Positions 35,234 to 47,550 of a DNA stretch of 64,000 nucleotides are shown here, in pieces. A model generated the notes under the pieces. The model saw nothing but the letters and a program-made list of their open reading frames with translations, was not told where the DNA came from and did no database searches. The stretch spans positions 868,001 to 932,000 of the forward strand of contig JAJHTX010000002.1 in NCBI GenBank assembly GCA_032164295.1, in the 5' to 3' direction. Position 1 is the first letter of the stretch, and each line of letters opens with the position of its first letter. Made by a program: the position numbers and the translations under genes. This DNA is from Inonotus obliquus. Taxonomy: Eukaryota; Basidiomycota; Agaricomycetes; Hymenochaetales; Hymenochaetaceae.

Positions 35234-36857
35234 TCAGCCGAGTAAACCTTCGCCATCAGAGACAGCCGTAGACGAGCCCCATGCGTCTGGCGAGCCAATC
35301 TCGCTGTACCTCATAATCCGAAGCCTCTGCGATGGTGGAATAACGCGCTCTTCAAGTGCATGAGGCATTCCACCATGCAGGATACCAACACGTTTCATTG
35401 CAAGTAACTGAAAAAAAAAGTGAGTACCAGTGTTTATTCTTGCAAACTAGTAGCGGATACTCACGTTGTGGGCGGCATTTGAATGGTCGTAAACACCACC
35501 AAAGAATGCCGTTGTTGCATCCTTGCCGATGTACTTCACTAGAAGGTGACGTCCACCTGGATGCTCGTCCAGGAAAGAGCCGACATCATGGATGAATCCC
35601 GCAATAAGGATCAATGGGCGCCTCTCCGCCTGTTTGACAACTATTCGAAGGTTAGGATACGGCACTCCTTGGGAGGAAAAGTGACTACTCACAGCTATCA
35701 TAGTTGATCACGGGCAATTTACTGTTGTCACGAGGCCACGTAATCTTATCCTGCACCCCGCGAAGCTTCTTAAGCTCCATTGTGAGCTGACCTTTGCGAA
35801 TCTCGTTGTTTGGGAAGGTCTTTAGGTGGCTCGCAAGTCCAAGCGTTGACATACACCAGATAAACCATTTGGTTGGGTCATATTGGTACCACTTGACCGC
35901 GTTACGGTAATCCATAGGGAATTGATGGTGGAAGTTGTGGTATCCTTCGCCGACTGTCACGAATGCAGTAACCATGTGATCGCGTGGAGTGAGTTTGTCG
36001 TCAAAGGGCTGCTCTCCGAGCCAGTGCGCAAGGGAGTTGACGCAGAAAGTCGAATGGTGTACGAACGTGAGACGAGCAGTGCCAGCGAAGACAAAACCGC
36101 CGAGATAGTCTCCCCAAAGAAGTCCAGGAATAATAGTCGGAACGCCGAAGCCCATCGTGAGAAGGAGCGGGATGTACCAGCGATGCTGCCACCGAACCAC
36201 TGCGCTCTTGGTAAGGTCGCTAACATCAGCAACACCAGGTTTAATGCGGGGCTTGACGAGCATCCAACCGAGATGCGACCAGAAGAATCCGCGGTGCGCG
36301 TTGTACGGGTCAAGCTCCGTATCGGTGTAGCGGTGATGAGCACGGTGCCCCCTCGACCACCACTTGATGGAGCCTTCAACGGCACCTGTGCCAGCCATCG
36401 CAAGGAAATACTGCAAAGGCTTCGAAGCATTGTATGAACGATGCGCCCAGAGACGGTGATATCCTATTGGATGGATCAGGACAGTTGACACGTGAAATGG
36501 ACCAGCAAACTCACCGGCAGTTATTCCCAGTCCTGTGAAAAAGTAGTACAGAACGGAGAAGAAGAAAGTCTTCCACTGAAGCGGAACATTGAACATTCCC
36601 CAGATGGCGATGCTAGGCGTGATTGTAAGGGCCGCGATGGAAACATAATTCAGCTCGTGCCAGATGTTGTTCCACGACAGAGGTGGGCGCGGCTTCGCAC
36701 GCCGAAGGGTCCACTGGACATAGTTGTCGGGAATATTAATGTCAGCAGGCTGTTCCTCCTTATAGGCTTTACCCTTCATCTTGGGCGAGTCTGGTGGTGA
36801 ACCCGCCGCAATTTCGGGTGGAGGAGTTTTGCGGGATGGTTTAACTGGGTCAGCCAT
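35234..36857 (-). CDS. OLE1: Delta-9 acyl-CoA desaturase with C-terminal cytochrome b5 domain
   Basis: Stearoyl-CoA 9-desaturase of the ER membrane: it introduces the first double bond into 16- and 18-carbon acyl-CoA using its fused cytochrome b5. Exons 36857-36515, 36463-35693, 35640-35465 and 35407-35234 give 487 residues. All three histidine boxes are present: HRLWAH near residue 118, HRAHH near 155 and HNFHH near 300. Membrane helices lie before the first box (SIAALTITPSIAIWGMF and the following segment) and between boxes two and three (WYIPLLLTMGFGVPTIIPGL). The cytochrome b5 heme motif HPGG lies near residue 410 in FLDEHPGGRHLL. The first intron (GTGAGT...AATAG) lacks an in-frame stop, so an unspliced reading looks falsely continuous. 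An ATG 63 bp upstream is an alternative start. Confidence 0.95.
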
Positions 36858-37429
36858 TGTGGAACCCTTTGAGTAAAACGATATGCCTCTCGCGCCAAAC
36901 GTCGGTGAAGACGTCGGCAAAGTTGTTAAGGAGAGGTGAAAGAGGAAAAGAAGGAGGTGAAGAGAAGGAAGAACAGAGTGGATGGTGATTTATATCTTTA
37001 TTTGGAACTCAGATAAGTGCGCAAATCTTGGGGATTCGGGATTTGCCGATGGTTCCATATTTGGAAGAGCACGCCAGATTGGGGACAACTGTATATTCCG
37101 TTATCTCCCATTTCTTGGCGCATAACTATTCAAAAATCTCCTGACGGTGTTCCTCCTCCGCCATAAGTACTCCACCTCCAGGAAACTTGGATATTTCTTG
37201 AAAATGCAACGTCAGTACTACTTATTATCAACAATTCCCACGCCACGTTTCCCCAACAATATTTGTTTGATTTAAAAGGGGTGTGTGAAAGCCGGAAAGC
37301 CGGAATAGAACACCGAACAGCGGAAGCATATGTTTGACAGTCAGGTGACCAGAAATGCATATGATATGTTGGAGGATAACATTTGATATACACATGAGCG
37401 CGTATGAGAAAAAGAGTTTAGTCGAGAAA
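36858..37429. promoter_or_regulatory. Upstream region of the desaturase
   Basis: A TATA-like TTTATATC lies near 36990, about 130 bp upstream of the start. No gene is supported in the rest. Confidence 0.35.
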
Positions 37430-37690
37430 GTTGGTTCCTTCGAAGGATATTTACTCTGATGCTGCTCCCCTCGAAGTTCGAAGCTGATATTATCTATTCG
37501 ATAGAGAAACTTGAAATCCGACCGCTGGACATGGTACAGTTCACAAATTTCAGTATCAGGGGAGATTAATCTTTTTTGAAAGGCTTACCTCGGCCAGAAA
37601 GCTATTGTGAACTTCTAACCAGTGAGCCCTGAATCCCTGTAGGCGCTGCGCACCCAAGTATTACAGCTACATGAACTGTGAGTATTAAAA
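37430..37690 (-). pseudogene. Partial decayed copy of the gene at 38434-39268
   Basis: A segment encoding FRAHWLEVHNSFLAE, ending at a GTAAGC donor, matches exon 4 of the neighbour (KARWLHVQNSFLAE then GTAAGC). About 130 bp further, after an ATAG acceptor, lies a match to its last exon (TTCGAACTTCGAGGGGAGCAG against TTCAACTTTCGAGCACCGGGAGCAG). The intervening exon and the 5' half are missing, so it is a truncated tandem duplicate in the same orientation. Confidence 0.55.
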
Positions 37691-38433
37691 ATCCATCGAA
37701 CAGAGAAGTCGACTGTAAATGTCAGAAATTGAGAAAGAATACGATCACTACTTCGGAACTAAAAGTCAAAGTCCGAATAACTTCTCGAGCCCTCCACTCC
37801 CTAGCGGAGTCTAGCGAAATGTAGTCAGGCACAGTCAAGCACGGACGATCCGACTCAACGGCACGATTGTACATGCCGACTGTATACCTCCGAATACTTA
37901 ATATGACACCTCTTTTTCAATCAACTTGGAGTACCCAAGACTCAGCTTCGTCTGGTTCCTAGCTCTGATCAAGATACAATGCGTCACCGTTTGTTTTCCG
38001 GTCGACGTTGCCCGAATGCATTGAGGATTTGGACGTGCTTCATTCCACTCGACTCACTGGATCACTTCGATGACGCGCCCTTTGATCCAGCTACTCAGCC
38101 TTTGATCCGCTTTTGATTATTGAATGAAGACTGCTGTCAGCTTTTTCTCTTTTCAGGCGCAGAATTGTCCGACCGACGGACGTCCGGGATCGCATCAAGG
38201 TGCATCCCCCTTCCAAAAGTCCGGAGTATCTGAGATATCATCCGAGATTCCTGGCTTTAGTGGCTTTGAAGTTTCAAAAAAATCAGAATTCTCGTTGCCA
38301 CTCGATCTGAGGACTCGCGTTGGAGTCAAGTACAAGAGTAATGCGCGTCATTCGTCGTTGGCAAAATAAACAAAGTGAATAATCGAATAATTCATGAACA
38401 TGAATGAATAGCAAAACAGGAAGTCGGTCAATG

Positions 38434-39268
38434 TCAGTGAGTCGCACTCAAGAAAGATACGAGAAAGCTGGATTCTTTGATATGGGTGAAGGAGATATAA
38501 GTGTAAAGCACTTCCAATCGCATTCTTACTTTTGGAGAGATGTTCGCTGTGGTGCTGCTCCCGGTGCTCGAAAGTTGAGAATATAAGCTATCATTTCAAA
38601 ATCAACAAGGCGCATAGCATTCGAAGTGAATACTCAAACGTTACCTGATGTTTTTCTCACTCTTCAGGTTTATGGATAGAGAATGTAGGGAAAAACTGGA
38701 ACTCCGCCTCCTGAAGACGGTACGATGCAGACCTATCAATATCCGGGTTGATTGTCTTTTCTTTGAAAAGCTTACCTCGGCCAGAAAGCTATTTTGAACA
38801 TGCAACCAACGAGCCTTAACCTCCTGGTAGACACTGAACACCAGAGCATCAGACGAAGATTAAATCATAGTGTTAGAGTCATCTTGAAACACACAGTAGC
38901 GAATCCTCCGCAGAGTTGTACCTATTTGACATCATCAGCATCCAGAAATGCGTACTCTCCTTCCTTTATGTAAGCTACTACGTCAAGGTGTGTGAGACTC
39001 ACTGAAAGATACAAAAGAACTCATTCTCGTATCGGAAAGCTTCGAAAGTCGATAGATGAGGATCTAGCCCGGAGCGGACCAGATGTGTCCATTGTCTCAT
39101 ATGTTCCGCAAACTCTTCTGTGTGTTCTGGTTTGGTAACGAACTGGAGTGTTGTTCAGTAATCGAAAAACGTTGGTGGTTGTTATAAAGTCGGGAATGCT
39201 GTGGGACCAATACACACCTTTCCTACCGCTGTAACTGGGCCTTCGATGTCAAAGAATGAGTCCGCCAT
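38434..39268 (-). CDS. Small unknown protein in six short exons
   Basis: No family was recognised. Exons 39268-39227, 39142-39003, 38921-38895, 38833-38776, 38710-38661 and 38587-38434 join in frame with GT-AG borders to 156 residues. The predicted chain begins MADSFFDIEGPVTA, continues FVTKPEHTEEFAEHMRQW and STFEAFRYENEFFCIFQ, and later has KARWLHVQNSFLAE. A partial copy at 37430-37690 preserves the exon 4 donor, which supports that this exon structure is real. No membrane segment or signal peptide is seen. The last exon's C-terminal tail is the least certain part. Confidence 0.5.
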
Positions 39269-40074
39269 CGTAATTTGGGGGAGGGAGAGACCTCAGAATA
39301 AAGGGATAGCCGTTATATATGATATGAAAGCGGGCGCGCGCTTGATGTTATACGATTCCGATCTCGGGGGATCTGGCTTAAGAATTCTAGATCTAGAACT
39401 CTTCTGGTGGAAGGTATAGTCTGGTATAGTCCCTCTCAATTAGATCGAATGTTACGCTGGCAAGTGCCGACATCCTATGGCTGACAGGGAAATTGAGGAT
39501 GCTGAATACGAGCCAGCAAAAGGAGCATGATCACCTCAGAATCAGAGTACCACGAGCCTGCTCTCGATCATAGTGTTAAGGAATGCAGGGCAGGGATTTC
39601 GGTCAACCCAAGCACAGCCAAGTAAATGGGAAATGAGAGACGACTGACGAGTCTGAAGCTACACGTGACTGAAATGAGACAGCTTACGTAACAATCCATA
39701 AAAAAATCTAGGGTAGCATCATATTGACGCCCATTTCTGCTGATGATAGACGCACTAAATGTGTGATGATGATGCTATCTGAGACCTGGTATCGATCAGA
39801 GGATTGATCAGAAAGTCTACTACGCGTATATGTTGTAACATAATCGGAACACACCTGCCGATAGATAGATCGAGAGTTGCATCGGAGGCTAATTGAGATT
39901 CAAGCAACACAAAGACAAGAGCATTGGAGTAGTGTGTTGTGCGCTCTGGTTGATACACAACATCTAGATAACTTCATTGTTTCTCTAGTAGCTAGTAGTT
40001 ACCCGGAGGGGTCAGCAAATACACAAAGGATACCAACACTAATACAAATTCTTTCCTTTCAGCGCAGCAGCAGA
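39269..40074. other. Intergenic, no supported gene
   Basis: Short frames only. It lies between the small unknown gene and the 3' end of prolyl-tRNA synthetase. Confidence 0.4.
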
Positions 40075-42760
40075 TCAGTACGAACGCCCGAACATAGTCC
40101 AGCGTTTTGCATCTTTCCCACACGCTGGACATTTCGTTACACCAGGCTCGATGCGCGGGTATTGATCTTGGTCGAATGGGATGGCAAGTGACTTGGCACC
40201 TGCTGAGGGTGCTCGCGCATCTTGTGGTTCAGAGGTGGAACTGGATGATTGATAACAACATTTATTGGTTAGCAGTGGAAAGACTGGAAACAAAAGAGTA
40301 ACGCACTCTCGTCCGCTCCTCTCCTTAATGTCGTCTTCGCATTCTTCGACCTCGCACCACGGCAACAAAGCTACACATTTACTGTCCAACGTCGGCACTA
40401 GATCTTCCCACTTCGTTACAACCCTAAGACGGGACATGTACAGCGCTCTAGCACGCTCAAACATATCTTGCTGGATTGTCTCAAGGAGTTCCGGCACTGC
40501 AGTTTCGAGTTCCGCGAGAGGGATGGGGGACTTGAGGCCCGTGTCACGTCGCACGGAAAGGGCCTGTTGCTTCTGAATATCCTTTGGCCCGAATTCTAGA
40601 CGGAGCGGGACACCCTGGTAGAGATTAGATGAGAAACACATAGCTACAACGTCTACCAAGAATAAGACTTACCTTTTGCTCCCAATCATTAAACTTGTAT
40701 CCAGGCGTGTGAACGTCCCGTACGTCCGCCTTCGCGCGAATACCCGCCTTTCTCAAGCGCTTCGCGAGCTCCTCGCACCGCTCATATATCTGGTCCTTCT
40801 CGACGTCTGCTTTATCCTTCTCCTGTTGGCTCGTTTCCTCCTGTTTGCTCGTCTTCAACCCACATGGAACGACAATCACTTGAAGATTCGCTACGCGTGG
40901 CGGAAGAACAAGACCCTGGTTATCTCCATGGATCATGACCATAACACCAATTGTGCGAGTGCTAAGACCCCATGAATTTTGCCAGACATAGAGCTTGCCT
41001 CCGTTCGGACCCTTGCCCTGCGGATCGTCCGGATCCTCGACTACAATGTTGAACATTTCTGGACGCGAGAAATTCTGACCCAGACAATGGGATGTCGCCG
41101 CCTGGATTCCACGGCCCGTCGTCGGGATGAAACCTTCCACAGTCGTAGTGTACAGTCCGCCAGCAAATTTCTCTTTCTCGGATTTAATACCAGGAATGAC
41201 AGGGACGGCGAGCAACTCTTCGTACACGCGACGGTAAAGGTCAAGAATCTCTCGAACCTCTTTATCGGCGTCTGCCTTTCTTAGATGCGCGGTATGACCT
41301 TCTTGCCAAAGGAATTCTCGAGTACGTAGGAACGGCTGTGGGTTCTTGAACTCCCAACGAACGACGCTATTCCATTGATTGAGCTTCAGTGGAAGGTCTC
41401 GATGGCTCTTGATCCATTTAGCGTAATAGGGGTACATAGCGGTTTCAGAGGTCGGCCGAATGGCTATTGGTTCTTCGAGTTCAGAGCTCCCCCTGAGGAA
41501 ATGTCACTACGGAAAGCTATTTACAAGGAAGGAATACTTACGCCCTGGTGACCCATGCGACCTCGGGAGAAAATCCTTCTATATGATCCTTTTCGCGCTC
41601 AAGGACCTTTTGGGACACGAACATAGGGAAGTACGCATTTTCTACGTCCATTTCCTTGATTCTAGCATTAAACCATTCTGGAAGGTATAAGATGCTGCAA
41701 TAAGCACGAAGCGGCATCACATACCTTGGATTACTTCCCAAATACTATACGCCCATGGCTTTAATATATAACACCCGCTGACGCTGTAGTAATCCAGCAT
41801 ATCAGCTTTGATAAGTACCTATGGGAAAGAATTCAGATGCTGATTTGCGTGTATGACGCCGGAAGAGCGTACATTCGTATACCACGTCGCGAAGTCTGCT
41901 TCTTTCTTTACGCCGATGGCAATTTGGACAGTTTTTGCGTCCTCCTTGGCGGGTTTTTCCTGTACGGTTTTCGTTGTAGGAGTTGCAGCAGATGAAGCAC
42001 CGACCTCCGTCTTTATTGCTTCGAAGTCTATAACGTGAAGTTTGGTCTCCGCGCTTTCGATAGAGTGCAGATAGGTAGCAATGTCGTTTCCGGACAAAAA
42101 AATGGTCGAATCCGAGGCTAGTGCATGGACAGCGAATAGGGAAGACGATGAAGCCAGGGAAGCATCGAGAACGGTGACAACCCTCGGGAACGAACTTGCA
42201 TCGAGCGCCAGAGGGGAGACTTGAATAATACATTAGCATAATAACGCGCGCGTTAGAGTAATGTGCTTACGAGAATCTTTATCCAACGCGAAGAATTCTT
42301 TCAACAGATCTGAGGATGCCAGTCGTAGTTCCTTCAGATTCAGCTTCTTCCCAAGCGCGGTAGAATTCGTTTCTGTGTCCTCACGCGCGATGACGACGAC
42401 GGGGACAGGTGTTGCTGTCCTTGCTGTCTTTGGCTTGAACACAAGCGTTTTGGTGAGTTGGAATCCTGCTGGCGTGTCATTCGTGGCGGCGAGCGCGTCT
42501 CGCCAAGCAGCTGGAGAGGTTACAACTGCATGAGTGACACTCGCTGCAGGCTTGATAGATACCCTTGCCAGTCGATCAGCGACGGTGTCTGCGACGGAAC
42601 TAGACATGCGGGAACAACGAATAACGAGGGGACGTTGTACTGGTGGTAGAGCGTGGGCAAGGGGTAAGTGAACGCGGCAGAACGCAATCGGATGAAAAAC
42701 AGAACGAGTCAGAATCACTCGTCGCGAAAATATACCGCCGACGCATCGTCGTGCCAGCAT
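40075..42760 (-). CDS. Prolyl-tRNA synthetase, eukaryotic/archaeal type
   Basis: Class II synthetase charging tRNA-Pro. Seven exons (42760-42271, 42219-41873, 41818-41725, 41677-41542, 41492-40673, 40614-40307, 40240-40075) give 786 residues. Residues about 55-280 form an N-terminal YbaK/ProX-like editing-domain region, as in yeast cytosolic ProRS. Class II motifs follow: [24 protein letters not shown] (motif 2 region), [10 protein letters not shown], and the [15 protein letters not shown] motif 3 region. The anticodon-binding domain and a C-terminal Cys-containing zinc-like segment (CPACGK) end in the family's terminal Tyr. The first ATG adds 51 Arg/Ala-rich residues resembling a mitochondrial presequence. 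A second ATG at 42607 ([13 protein letters not shown]) matches a cytosolic start, so dual targeting is plausible. Confidence 0.93.
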
Positions 42761-43103
42761 TCAGCTGTCCTCAGCGTCGGTGGTCGACGTGGCAGTCTGC
42801 GTTTCAGCGACGCGTCGTTCCGACGGTAAAGGTGAAAAATGATTTATTACGAATTTCCCGTACTTTTTTCTTTGATGATCGACCCGAACGACCAAACTCA
42901 AAAATCTGGATGCATATATCCAGCGGACATCAAGGTCCAATGAGTTGAGAGGTCTATTCGTTTCGTTCTAAGCTATTGCGACATTACTTGTTGTGTTGTG
43001 TATCTAATCTATGATGAAACGTGCTTAAAAAGTAAAACAAATAAACAATATTCTTCTGGAAAGCGCCGTTGTCCTCGACCACAATTCCTGGGTGCATTCT
43101 GAA

Positions 43104-46100
43104 TCAAGTGGCACACCTGACAGCATCGTTACATCTTTCGCACAGTTCTTTCGACTCAGGAAGCGTATAATTCCAGCAACGAGGGCATTTCGCTCGTTTC
43201 GCGGGACGGATACGGATACCGAGAGATCCTTGCTCACCCATGCCTGAATCACAGTCAGCGATTGCTACGTCAGAGATAAACGAGTTCCCGCTCACTCGAT
43301 AGTTCTAGTGAAGAGCTAAATGTCCATCCTTCGCCATCCGTCCCAAGAGCGCCTTCGTCGGTTATATCGACGTCTGATACAATGAAGAGCGTTTTCAAGA
43401 ATTCCTCTAAACATCGAGAATAACGGGCTTTAGTGGTATGTGATAAGATAGGTCTTAGGAACTACCGTTTCGAAGCAGCACGTTTGCCACTAGGTTCCCC
43501 TCCGAAAGCCAGGTGTCCGGCACAATGATATCTACCTCTGCCTCAAGGGAATTGCGCAGTTTCCTAGAAGACCGTTGAGATCCAGTCGTTTGCGAACGAG
43601 ATTTACGTGACACCGCACTTGTTACTACGGCCGGTTTCTAGTAGACCGTTCACCACGTTACGGATTTTCAATAGCACTTCCATCTCTTTGGCGACTTGCT
43701 CGTTGTCCCATCGATCTGAGCCAGTGTCTGCCCACTTTTAGAAAATGTCACGAAGAGCGACCAGGCAAATGAAAGGGATGGGATACTACGGACCAGCGGT
43801 TTCCATTGCTTCGTAAAAAAAGACGGGCCTTCGGATTTCTCCACCAGACTACTCCGATGGTGGAAAATCTCTTCAGCGAGATGAGGCGTGATGGGAGCCA
43901 ACATAAACGTCAGTCGCTCAAGAACCTTCAAATTACCGAGTCAAGCTGATAAAGATTTGAAGCAGCAACTGAGATGACGCACCTCGTCCAATACGGCGAC
44001 GACGGCTCGACGCTCTATACTATCTACTCTATTGGCATATAGCGTATCTTTTGTGATGTCGAGATACAGCGCTGATAGAGTCACGTTGCAGAAGTAAGAG
44101 ACTGACTGAGTAACTGAGACAAATCACATCAACAGGAGTCGGGAATAGCAGAAAAAGCCGATCAAACCTCTAGCAAAGTTCAAATCACGATAGCATTGCA
44201 AGACGAACTTCTCGAGATTCAAAAGCTCGTGCATAATGTATCGATCGGCCTGCATAGTCAGGTCAAAACTTATGGCACATGGAAGGAACCTTAAAACTCA
44301 CGATGCTGAGGTTCGATAATTCAGGTTGCGAGCAGCCTGAATGATTTCCGTGCTCCCCGATGTTACCGAGTATGAACCTTACGGTGTTCCGAATCTTCCT
44401 TAGAGATTCAACAGCCTGTGAAAGAACGGTTGGACCCAAGGGAACGTCGCGCCAGAACTCTACCGAGGCGGCCCAGAAGCGTAGTGTATCGACACCATAT
44501 GCAGGGTCCTTCTTCTGATCCTAGAAAGAGGCGCAGAGTCGGCAAATCCTTTTATTTGGATATTGATGGAGCGTACCTTCCCGCCCCGAACGATAGTCAT
44601 AGGGCTGATAACATTTCCCAGACTCTTGCTCATCTTCTTCCCTTCCTGGTCAAGGACCATTCCGTGCGTAATGAGGTTTCTGTACGGCAAAATGAGCGGA
44701 CCATTTCCGCTCGATGCAACAGCCGTCAGGAGCATACTCTGGAACCACCCTCGATGCTGATCAGATCCTTCAAGGCACACGTCTGCATATGCTTGAGCCC
44801 CATCACTCGCAGAACGCAGGTTCCGTTCGGCAAGAAGTGTCCAGGAACTTCCGCTATCGAACCAAACATCCATTGTATCCGTACCTTTTGTCCATTCTTC
44901 GTTCAGTTGCGAGTCGCTCAACCCTTTTTGAATGGATGGAGGGATGAAGTCTGCCACAGGACCATCCCACCAGTATCCCGATCCTTTCCTTTCAAGCACG
45001 GAGAGAATGTGTGAGAGAGAATCCACATCAAGGATCACTTCGCCTGTTGGTCTGTGATGTAGGGAGGGAATTGGTACACCCCATACTCGTTGTCGTGAAA
45101 TGCACCATTCGGAGCGGGAGCGGATGAACGATTCGAGGCGGTTGCGAGCTGACAACAAAAGTTAGTAGCGGCACCAACTTGCATCCTTGACACGCACATT
45201 CCGGTGGGTGGAAAGCAACATCTTTCAACGCAGCCAATGCTTTATCTTTCAAGGAATCCAGGCTTGTAAACCATTGAGATGTAGCACTTCAGAATTGCCG
45301 TGAGTAAGTTGAGTACGTGATGGATAGAGCAAGAAACAACAAACGTCACAATTATTGGCGTATCGGTTTTCCAGTCGTAAGGATACCGATGCCTGATTTT
45401 TTCCTCTTTCACAAGGACGCGTTCCGACTCTTTCAGCGCGTCAATCAGTGCATTCGTACCTCTGACAAGAACGTCCAGTCCAGCTAGCCGTTTTCCCAAC
45501 GGAAGGCCGACAGCATCAATAATTCCACTGGAGAAGCATCCTCGTTCGTCAACGTGACAGACAAGCGAGCTGGCGTTGGGAAGTCCGAGCAGTCCGAGGT
45601 CTCGAAAAGCAGCATAATCCTCTGCGCCATGTGCTGGAGCACAGTGAACGAGACCAGTTCCCGAATCGGGCGTTACATGTGAGGCCGGAACGATTCTGAA
45701 GGGCGCGATTGACCTTGGAGTGTCTGAGAACAATGGTCGATATGATAAACCGACGAGCTCGGAGCCTAAAGAAAGTTAGATATGGAATTGCATGAACACA
45801 TATCATGACACACATGCCTTTGAAAGAGGATAACTCTCGAACTTCTCCTAGTATAGGACTTAAAGCCGATAGGCGTTCCCTTGAGACTATGATTCTCTCT
45901 CGTGACGCCGTCTCTATCACACTGTAGATCATCTCCGAGTTGACTGCTATTCCCTGTATCACCCTCAGCTCGGCCTGCAAGACAGTCGGAAGAGTATTCA
46001 CGCACCATATTTGCCGTCAGTGTCCAAGGCGTAGTAGTCCAAACCATCAATTTGACGCCGTGTTCGTTGGTCGGACTACAGGATGGAGGAAAAGACGTCG

Positions 46101-47277
46101 ATTGATTGCTTGGGTCATCCAGGCTGAAGAGGACGTAAACTGAGCGTGACACATGATCATCACGATAAGTTAACTCGGCTTCGGCTAGTGCAGAGCGAGA
46201 TGATGGTGAATAATGCACAGGACGATAACTTCTGTATATGAGTCCTTCATGATAAAACATCAATATCAACCCTGGATTATGACATAGCTCTTCACCGTAC
46301 CTTTTTCAACCATTTTCTGAAACAGATTTAGTTGACGCAGTTCGTAAGATTCGTCTGAAGGGCAAATGTCAGCTCCGAACTTCAATGCACGTACTTTCCG
46401 TACCCAAGGTCCGATAAGTCCCTTCCTTGCTCCAGTCTGCCATTATTCCTAGTTCCTGGAATTCCTTCTTCTGCGTCTCGATCTCGCGTTGTGCGACGGA
46501 CCTTGCAGCCTTCCGTATGATATGTGCTGGAAGCTCATGCGCCTCTTTCTACACTTCGTCAGACATCAGGTGAAGGAAAAATTGGGAACAGTGCATACTT
46601 CAAGCTCTTTGAGAGTTTTCGTCTCGATAGGTAAGCCATGGCAGTCCCAACCTGGTAAGTAACTAAACCATTATCAGCCCGAGCTGATTCGTGAAGAATA
46701 TACAAGATTTCATATCCGTCTTGCATCGGAAGCCATTGAAGAGGCTTCATAGTGTGTCAGGAGATGGCATGGTATTATGGCCTCATCAGGTGGCAACCTG
46801 TCTGAGGAGAACACCCAGCGTCGCAAGACACGGATACTCACTTTACCTTCCGACCTCGAAGGAGGTGGAAACGGTTAATCACGTCTTTCAGTATCTTATT
46901 CATCGCATGACCTTGAGAGACCGTGTACTCAGCATATGTGCTGAGCGATGAAGGAGCCGAGCTCACCCATGTGTAGATTCCCATTGGCGTACGGTGGTCC
47001 ATCATGAAGTACAAACAATGGACCTTCCACGTTCTTCTCCTAAGATACAAGATTGCAAGGCACCTTCGCTATTATAAGGGAATCCACGGACCTGCCACTT
47101 GTATAAGCCATCCGATGTTTTCGTTCGAAACGGTATCTCTGATTTTTGCGGGTCGCACCATTGCGGAAACCGGGTCTTCGGGAGACGAAGAGTTTTCGAG
47201 TATGCTTTTAAGTTTTCTGAACCCCTGACTACGCTACACAGAGAAAAATGCCTACGGGAGGCTCTACATGGCGGCAT
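43104..47277 (-). CDS. ISM1: Isoleucyl-tRNA synthetase, mitochondrial
   Basis: Class I synthetase charging mitochondrial tRNA-Ile, of bacterial type and roughly 1000 residues in many exons. The first four exons are 47277-47092, 47039-46967, 46911-46842 and 46662-46599. The HIGH region is [14 protein letters not shown], split by an intron at the Gly. [13 protein letters not shown] follows. The editing domain carries [13 protein letters not shown] and [37 protein letters not shown] and [12 protein letters not shown] precede KMSKS ([10 protein letters not shown]). The C-terminal end keeps a zinc-binding CPRCWNYT and CERCNDA segment, as in bacterial IleRS. The short Arg-rich start [13 protein letters not shown] suits mitochondrial import. 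It sits head-to-tail upstream of the prolyl enzyme. Some small central exons were not fixed exactly. Confidence 0.92.
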
Positions 47278-47550
47278 ATTCAAGCAAATGCCGCTCTAGC
47301 AAGAACTATCAGAATGTTAAAGCGGGTGGCACCAGTAGAATTCGAGTGAGAAAAAGCGTGACCGACGCGTTACGCGTTGCTTGGTGTTGTTTGTCACGTC
47401 GCGTTCGGTTCGCTTTTGCCACCACCGTTAAAATCGACTCCTCCCTTCACACATCATCATCCCTCCCCTCAACATCCACAGTAACGGTGACGCCCAACAG
47501 CTAGCGCTGGATCGTTCCTGTACGTTCTCATTCTCTACCGTTGAGCCGCT
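47278..47550. promoter_or_regulatory. Divergent promoter region IleRS / cyclin B
   Basis: A gap of 273 bp between oppositely oriented starts. The part near the cyclin is GC-richer and contains repeated ACGCGT-like words (GACGCGTTACGCGTT near 47363). These resemble the MCB element bound by MBF in yeast cell-cycle promoters, but function here is inference. Confidence 0.4.

Noticed and set aside
35883..36437. 184-codon plus-strand frame
   Set aside because: Antisense shadow of the desaturase, whose domain evidence is strong on the other strand.
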